Positions 52,601 to 61,600 of a stretch of 64,000 nt of DNA are shown here, in pieces. Origin of the DNA: Aphrocallistes beatrix (Eukaryota > Porifera > Hexactinellida > Sceptrulophora > Aphrocallistidae); NCBI GenBank assembly GCA_963281255.1, contig OY725504.1, positions 2,666,001-2,730,000 of the forward strand. The letters are read 5' to 3'. A model generated the notes under the pieces. That model was not told the DNA's origin. It did no database searches and saw nothing but the letters and a program-made list of their open reading frames with translations. Position numbers and translations under genes: made by a program. Position 1 is the stretch's first letter, and the number at the start of each line of letters is the position of its first letter.

Positions 52601-55600
52601 TTGTTTGAGTATAAGAAATTTTATACCTAATAAAGCTTGGGACAGAACTTATGGGCCACCCTGTATATGCATATATATATATATATGTAACGAATTGATG
52701 AAGAAACTGCAAGGCACAGAAAGCTGATTTTTGGCATGTGGGGGTCTTTTGGCTATGGCTTCAGTAGGTTCTGGGCTCAGACCAAAATGTCGACTCATCA
52801 TGGAATTATAACGTCATTGTCACCTTTTTATATTTAGAAATTCCAATATTTCGACTATAACTCTTTTTTAAGTGATAGAAGGCTGAAATTTTAATAGAAT
52901 ACAAGCACGCTTCGCTTGCTTGCGCTGCGCGGCTTGCAGACACTGCGGGTGCCTGGAGTTACTCAATCTAACATATTTTGGGATTTTTTTCCTCTATATA
53001 AATATTTTAAACAAAGGTCAACGAAAAGTTTCTCATATGGATCCGAAAATATGATATTCGAAATCTACAGCACTAAAAACCCCATGTCAACCGTTGGAAG
53101 CTAGTCTCTGGTCTATTTTTGTAATTTGTTTACTTTATGTATCTATTGTAAACAAAAGTAAACAAATAATTTATCATATCGATCTGAAAATATGATATTC
53201 GAAATCTAAACCCCTAAAAAACCCATGTCAACCGTAGGAAACTAGTCTCTAGCCTATTTTTGTGATTTCTTTACTTTATGTATCTATTGTAAACAAAAGT
53301 AAACAGATACTTCATCTTATCGATCTGAAAATATGATATTCGAAATCTACACCCCTAAAACCCCATGTCAACCGTTAGAAGCTAGTTTCTCGCTAATTTT
53401 TGCCATTTGTTTACTTTATGTATCTATAGTAAACAAAAGTAAACAAATAATTTATCATATAGATCTAAAAATATGATATTCGAAATCTACACCCCTAAAA
53501 ACCCCATGTCACCCGTTGGAAGCTAGTCTCTAGCATTATTTTCAAAATTCATCAAATGGTGTGAAAATATGTATATAAAGGTGTGAAAATATGCAGATAA
53601 TCTTTTTTATTGCCAAATACTATAATACATTTAAGATATCAAACATAAGTTGTGGCTTTGAAATATTAATAACAATGACGATCTATTGTAGTGTTGTACA
53701 ATGTTTCTATTGTGATAATGTAGTCATTTATTTTGTATAGAAAAGGTGTGAAAATTTGTTTTCCATTTTTTTTGCAGATGTGTGAAAATTTCGCTTAGAT
53801 TTTCGAACTTAATCCTAGATTCATCATTTGACACCTGCATGCCAATTTTCGTATCTCTACGACTTGCCAATTCTTCAATCAATTCGGACAAACAAACAAA
53901 CAAACAAACAAACAAAAAATCCTAGCATTTTAATATATAAGATGTATATTAATATATCTCACATATGATACAACCATCATCAAAACATGTTGACTCATCA
54001 CTCTGTTATGACGTCATCATTTCGCATCAAAATTTACAAAATTGATAATATTGGTGATTTTTCGTGCGATATCGATTATAACAGTAGGACAGACACATTT
54101 AGAGATGTTATATCCCTTATAATTAATCCATGTGACCTCAGGCGCCCGCAGGGCTCCTCCGGCGGACACAGTATCCGCCAGCCTCGCAGCGCAAGCAAGC
54201 GAAGCGCGCTTGTATATATAAATCATGGATTTACTTGCTGCTTACTACCTTTTTATATTTTGGAGGAAAATAAAAGGTAGTAAGTAAATATTCTGGATGG
54301 CGAGCAAAAAAAGTAGCAAGTAAATTTCCCGAACACTCTGATGAAATGGACATGGTTAGATTAAGGAAATTCTGATTCTGAAATGCTCCAATATTTCTGC
54401 AAATCGCTCGATGCACACTCGTTTCGATCTTATGCTGCACGATCAATAATTTCTTCTCCTCATGCCAACTAAATGCAGGTCAAAAAATAAGTAGCAAGTA
54501 AAAAAAAATAGTGAGTGAGTAGAACTAAATCTAAAATGGAGGAAAAAATAAAGTAGTATGTAAACGGTTGGCAAAATAAAATCTGTACAACTTTTCTTTT
54601 GCCAGTTCTGGAATCCCTGATATAAATACACATTAATAGTTTTAATAGTAAGGATTATGTTTAAGTATTTAACATTAGTTAGATATATGTAATAAATATT
54701 TGATTCTGTATTAACTAGATTAAATTCGTTTAATATGGAAAAATGCCATCTAAACAGTTAATCATTACTCCAATAACACTACCGAGAAATATTTTGCACC
54801 CATAGATAGAGTTGTTCATAGATCGACTGTAATATTTACTGGATCGTAGTAGGGTAATCCTTACTATTAAAACTCGATTAATGTGTATATATATCTGTAA
54901 CGAATTGATTGAAGAAACTGCCAGGCACAGAAAGTCGATTTTGGCATGTCGGAGTCTTTTGGCCATGGCTCCACTAAGTTCTGACCTCAGACGAAAAAGT
55001 CAACTCATCATGTAATTATGACGTCTTGTCACCTTTTTTATAATTAGGAATTTCAGTATTTCGAGTATGACTCAGTCATTTTAGGTGATAGAAGGCTGAA
55101 AATTTAATAGAATGTGTATATTAATATATCTCAAATATGTAATGACGTCATCATTACTCAGCAAAAATTGAAAAATTGACAAATTTGGTGATTTTTCGAG
55201 TGATATTATAATTATCAGTAAGACATACGTGCGTACGTATCTAGCGATGTTATCTACCTTATAATTAAGTTTGTGAGTCTATGCGTCCAAAGGACACCTC
55301 CGGCAGACACAAGGTGTCCGTCATCTCGCAGCGCAAGGATCGAAGCGTGCTCGTAATATTATGTTCAGGCATAGTCTTTACGTAGCGTAGGTAGGATGTG
55401 CCATGCTGGCAGGTATTTATTCGCAGCTTTAGAATCTACTAGGAGTATTGGAGTAGATATAGTATAAATATAGTAGTAGGTCCATGCCTACCCAACTCTC
55501 CTCAAAGATATGAGTACTTTAAAAAAATGTAGATCATGCATTTGTGACACATTTAATAATGTACTGCATTGTTCGAGCCTGAGGAGAGGATATACTATAG

Positions 55601-58600
55601 ATATCAGTCTACTTCGGAATGGATACAAAATAAGCCAACTTTGGTCAATTCCGACTATTCGACCCTCATGAAAAGAAAATAGTGATCAAATTCGCACAGC
55701 TACGTACCGTCTGTACTCCAATATAGAAAAGATAGATATAGAATAACAATATACATATGTACATAAGCGTATTTAAACTCCAAATTTCGAGTAGAATTCA
55801 ATTGGTTGCGAATACCAACTAAACAAATATTCCTAATTTGCACACTGCAAAGCAGGAATATTTTAATAAAATATTAAACTAACTTGCAGCGACAAAAGAA
55901 TATAACCGTACTTGGTGCGACAACATAAACTAACTAACATTTACATTACGATCCCTAAGTACCCAACCTTGTCTTGTATATGCTTGTTTTAGAAGATCCC
56001 TTTTATTGAAATTATAGACTATAACAAAAGCTAAGATATATTTAATTAAATACCAGTGAACCACAAAATATTAACTGAACAAATATTTATTTGAGGCATA
56101 TCCAATAAAATACTAAATGTGCATGCAATTAAGTTTAACTAGCAAGCTCATATTAATATACAAGTAAATAAATGCCAAATGAATAAATATCACAACCATA
56201 GATGTTTACAAAACAAAACCATCCAAACTGCTTATAACCTGTCAAACTTTCGCTTATACTTGTACGGGTGTCAGCCACATGGCTATACATTTACGGCAGC
56301 GTCAATTATTGAATTCAAAATGACGTTCGTAACAATTTTCATAGCTGAGGTATCTGTGGCAGTTGTAAAATGAACCACAGGATGTCTACTTTTCCGAAAG
56401 TTGCGCGCCAAAAACAAAGTTTTGATATGGTCTCCTGCTGTTGTTGGGTCGCGGTCATTCCCTGTGGTAGGGAAAAAATGATAATTTAAGATTTCAATTC
56501 AAATTTAAATCACCCCCAAACTGAATGAAATAGCGAATAATAGATTCCCATTAAGCACTTGTATAATAAGATATGCCTCAAATTAACATTCAACCTTAAA
56601 CATAATGCAAGTACTTGTGATTAACAATGAAAGCTATTATTAGAAAGGTAGAGAAACATATATTTTATTAGGAGTTTAACATTAGCATTATCCCATTTAG
56701 ATAAGACCGAAATCTATAAACATGTCACATTTCATTTTAGCACTGAATTTTTGGGGTTATTCATTATTTATTTATTTAGAAAGGAATCAAAAAACAAATC
56801 ATTTTAGAAAATCATATTAATTATAAATTAAAACTAAACAAAAGAATGAGTGGTATATATAGCTAAACTTAGGAGTGATAATCACCCCCTAGTCAATTAA
56901 ACCCAGATTGTGTACAGTAGGATCAATTACTTGTAATATATTGTTTTATCAAGCAAAACTTAATAATATACTCTACATAAATACTTGATTAGTACGCACG
57001 CCAGAATTTCTAATATTGGACAAAAATGTTAAATTATTCCTAGTAAGAATGAATTTGATAAATTTGAATGTTAATGTGTGTAGTGGCGGACGGATGAGGC
57101 ACAGGCCCCAGGAGAATTCGAGTGTGCCCACCCGCGGTGGGGCACACTAGAATTCCCAAACAACATAATTCATGACATCTGGTCATGACCATAGGCGTCG
57201 GACCCACCCGGCATGGGCCGGGCGGCCCTAAGGGGTTGCCCGGCTCTACCCGGACTATGCCCGGTTCTACCCGGCATCGTTGGTTATGGGCCGGATAGGC
57301 CCGGAGGGCCTACCTGGCTGGGTAAAAGCTTACCCGATACATTCCCAAAGTCCTAGAACCGTGTATCAAGCTGTATTATGTATTATGCCGTGAATGTAGC
57401 GGCCCCGGAATCGATTGGACCGACCCCGGAGCCTTCGGGCAGGGCAGCCCCAAGGGCCAGCGGACCCATTTCCGACGCCTATGGTCATGACATCAATGTG
57501 CAGCTATCATCCCCTTTGACACCAGCTATAACAAATACAATATTTTCACGAAATATGTGCACACCTGAAAAAGGCAAGCTAAGGCCGCCCCTGAATATGT
57601 GTAAAAACTAATTTAGGAGTCAAAATTACGAATCGTGAAAACAAAGGATTACAATAAATAGTTATTTTAGTTAAAGTCAATTAATATATACGAAGATATT
57701 TCTGTCCTGTAGTAGCATAATTGATGCAATTTACCATATTCCGGTTAAAGGAAACAAATATAATTGAGATCCAGAGCGCTCTAATATAACAATTGACAAC
57801 AAAAATAAATCTATAAATCTTCGATTGTAAGAGTACAAAGGTACAATCTAATTCCCAGAATTATTTAAAAATTAAATAAAATACACTCTCCTGCCAAAAG
57901 TATTCAAACACCTCAACCTTTCCAATCCAAATAGTTATAATACTAAGCTATTTATGAATTCAATAACATTTTCAGTAACAGATACACTAAATTTAACCAG
58001 ATTCGTTTTCTACATACTAAAATTATAGCTCATATAAGTTTTCAACTTAATTATTCTCCTGAAAAACTAATATTTTCAACATTTCACCAGTGTATATTAT
58101 AGTCTCGTGGCACAACGTGGCACAGGTTAAAACGTTTAACTCTGAGGGAGAGTAGTTGAAAGATTGTAAAGTGAGTAATTCGAATGTGGAGAATACGAAT
58201 ATGATATACGAATTTGAACCTAAATTAATTGTATTTTTTTCGATAGTATGCTATTCACTCCATAAATATATTAGTAGTGTAACTATTGTATGGGGAATAT
58301 TGAATACTTTTGATGGGGCAGTGTAGATGGATTAGAATTGTATAGGAAATATATTTAATAATCTAGACAAACCTTTATAGGATGCCACGAATCTCTTCAG
58401 ATGACGATCAGTGTTAAGAATTTTTTCCGCAAAAATGTCCAATTTGTTGAGGAATAGAATCTTAAAAAACAACAACATTAATACGTTGATCCCAGAGCGG
58501 GATATCTTCTGCTAATTGCCATAAGAAAGTACAAGGGATTTTGAGTGTTCTACCACTTTATGCTCAGAGAACCCTCGTCAATTGCTGTGCTACAGAGTAG

Positions 58601-61600
58601 TACAGCACGGAAGCTTAAGAATATAAATCGCAGTATTTAACAGGAAATACGTGCGGCATAAACAGAAAATCACTCCCTTGATTATCCTGATGACACTCAA
58701 TATATAAATACCCTCACTTAATAATATCACAAACTAAAACTTAATGTATTAACTTGTTCGTAAAAATCCTCTCAGCCTAGCCCCCTTCATAAATCCTTGA
58801 TCATCCTTAATTAAAATATGCGATATCCTGTCAAAGTTGAGCTGATATTTATAAAGTTTAGTGGAAAAATAATGATTTAAATTCACAGGAGCAGTTATTA
58901 TGAGAGTAGTAATATTCCCTGAAAAATCACCGCAAATGAAAAAAATGCGATTTTACAATTTTAACTTACCATATCAGTTTTTTGGAAAAATTTGTTGTTA
59001 CAAATTGCTTGGAACAACGTCAAAGCCTCGTCCAGTCGGTTCTAAACAGGATATGATGTAAAGTCAAAACAAACATATTGTTAAACTAAAATACACAAGG
59101 TTACCAACAAATACAGTTGTATTCATCAGCCATTATTATCAAACTGAAATTTATCTAACACCTAGGTTGAAGTACAGCTCCTATACAGGCATGGAATCAA
59201 GCTCAAGCCTTAATTCCACTTTAGAGGTCTTAAGAACCGACTTAAGTACTTAGTATATTCGAAAAAGGCTTAAGTCAGGAATTGGACTTGCCTTATTTTA
59301 AAAAGCCTTGAGCATTTTAAAGCCTTCTTAATTACTGAAACTGATCAAATCCTTTAAAGAGGCTTGGACTTTGGCTTAAGCCATATTTAAAAGTGGCTAA
59401 AGTCCGGGATTATATATATATATATTACAGTGAGATTGTGAAATAAGGGATTTCAAGGCTCCACTAAGTTCTGACCTCAGACGAAAATGTCGACTCATCA
59501 TGGAATTAAGACGTCATTGTAACCTTTTTTTATAATTAGAAATTTCAGTTTTTCGGCTATAACTCAGCCATTTTAGGTAATACCGGGTGGGCCAAAATAA
59601 ACAGAACCCAAGTAATTTCGACTTCATTATGCCTATGTTTTATAAACAAATGAAATATTTTTTTAGGATATGGTAGATATATACCCTAAGAGCATTTATG
59701 GCAAGCAGTGGAGCACGGAGAATAGGATCTATTGTGTCAAGCTCTACTACAAGTCACACTCTTACACATCCGTACAGAAGAAAATTTCCGTACAGAAGAA
59801 AATTTAAGACTTCAACGAGCCAGAACCTCCCAGCAAATCAATTATCTTTGACTGGATCAAGAAGTTTGAACAGAGAGGGATAGTTAAGAACCTCAACTCT
59901 AAGTCTGATGACCTTCTGAGCCACTCAGGACGGAAGACGATTCGTACTGATGAGGTCATCGAAGCCGTTCGTCAGTCTGTTCTCAACTCTCCAAAGAGGT
60001 CAACAAGGAAGAGGTTATCTCAAGATTCTTCAGGTCTTTCGGAAGGAACTTGAAGAAAACTACACAGGATACCTAGCCCAGTTCTGGTTTCAACAAGATG
60101 GAGCAACCCCTCATACCTCCAACAAAAGCCTGGAATGGACAAGAACCACTTTGGAAGCCGAGTACTCAGCAGGAGAAGTGAACATGAGTGGGCACGCAAC
60201 TCACCGGATCTCAGTCCTCCAGATTTTTATCTCTGGGGGTTCCTGAAGGGCAGAGTTTATGCTACAAAGCCCAGGACACTCCGTGAACTCAAGACAAAGA
60301 TCCAGGAGGAGATGAGAAACATCTCAAGGACAATTTACAAATCCGTGATGGAAAACTTCGTTCTTCGACTGGAAAAATGCGCAAATCTAAATGGACACCA
60401 TCTCGAACATATTCTATAGGTAAAAAACTACTTGAGTTAGGATATTATAGACTTGCATTATTGTTTTAAATACTTTAAAGTAAATAATAGTGAAATATTG
60501 ATGCTCTACTCTTGAAAATTGAGAAATAGCACTTTTGTTACGGGTTCTGTTTTTTTTGGCCCACCCGGTAGAAGGCTGAAATTTTAATACTATGGGCATA
60601 TTAATATAACTCAAGTATGATACAACTCGTCAAAAATCAAAAAATGATGACCCATCACTCTGTTATGACGTAATGATTACGTATCAAAAATTGAAAAATT
60701 GTCAAATTTTGTGATTTTTCGAGTGTAATCGATTATAACAGTAAGACAGACATATTTAGAGAGATGTTATCTACCTTATAATTAATCAATGTGAGCCCAG
60801 GCGCCCAAAGGGCGCCTCAGGAGGACACAAAGTATCCGCCAGCCGCGGAGCGCAAGCAAGCGAAGCGAGCTTGTTATTATATTATTTAAAATATTAATAT
60901 TGGCTATTACCTGTGATTCGTCTTCTCTTAAGTACATGTCATACCCTGAGAGTGCTGCTACGAAGAGAACTGCTTTGACATCATCAAAACATTGGATCCA
61001 TTTCTTCCTCTCAGACCTCTGGCCGCCTACATCGACTAACCTGTAGAAGAAATTTGAAAAATATGAAGTATTACAATTTGGATCTATTTAACATATTGTA
61101 CGTGACTGGTTTTACCTACAAAAATACATATATATGCACATCTATCTCAAACTCGATATTTAGGTTAATATATACACTGTCATATACGCCATTTTTTTTA
61201 AAGTAAAAAAAAACAGGGAAGAGCCAACCAGTAAAAAAGGTCCCCATCATCAGTGCCTACGTATACACTAGTCGCGAGTCGCGACAAAAAGTATATTATC
61301 GCAACAATTATTTTTCTTAAGTAAATATCTCTTTTGGAAGAGAATTCATTCAAACTGTACTCGCGCTACTGTAAATTTGATATAAAATAGTATCTCACAC
61401 ATTTGAATCAGGAATATTGGCAGGAGTAAATACAAACAAATTATTGAATATTTTCAGGCTTGAAAATCCTAACACAAGAATTTACCTTATGTATTAGGAA
61501 TTATTCAAGAGAAGCTCAAATGTAACTACCACGTATACAACTTAGATAAAAGTATTAAAATGATTTAGAAATAGTTTCAACATGGGTTTAGCAAACATTG

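Larger units (their letters stand above)
59410..60872 (+). repeat. Family H repeat split by a mariner-like element
   Basis: Left part ends AACTCAGCCATTTTAGGTAA, right part resumes GAAGGCTGAAATTTTAATAC and ends in the GC-rich hairpins (AGGCGCCCAAAGGGCGCCTC, CAAGCAAGCGAAGCGAGCTT). The first part of the usual 5' end is missing. Confidence 0.85.

Noticed and set aside
53724-53915. Frame starting [18 protein letters not shown] as a peptide gene
   Set aside because: The start is the translation of a CAAA/TTTG microsatellite at a repeat end. Similar frames are common artefacts in dispersed elements.
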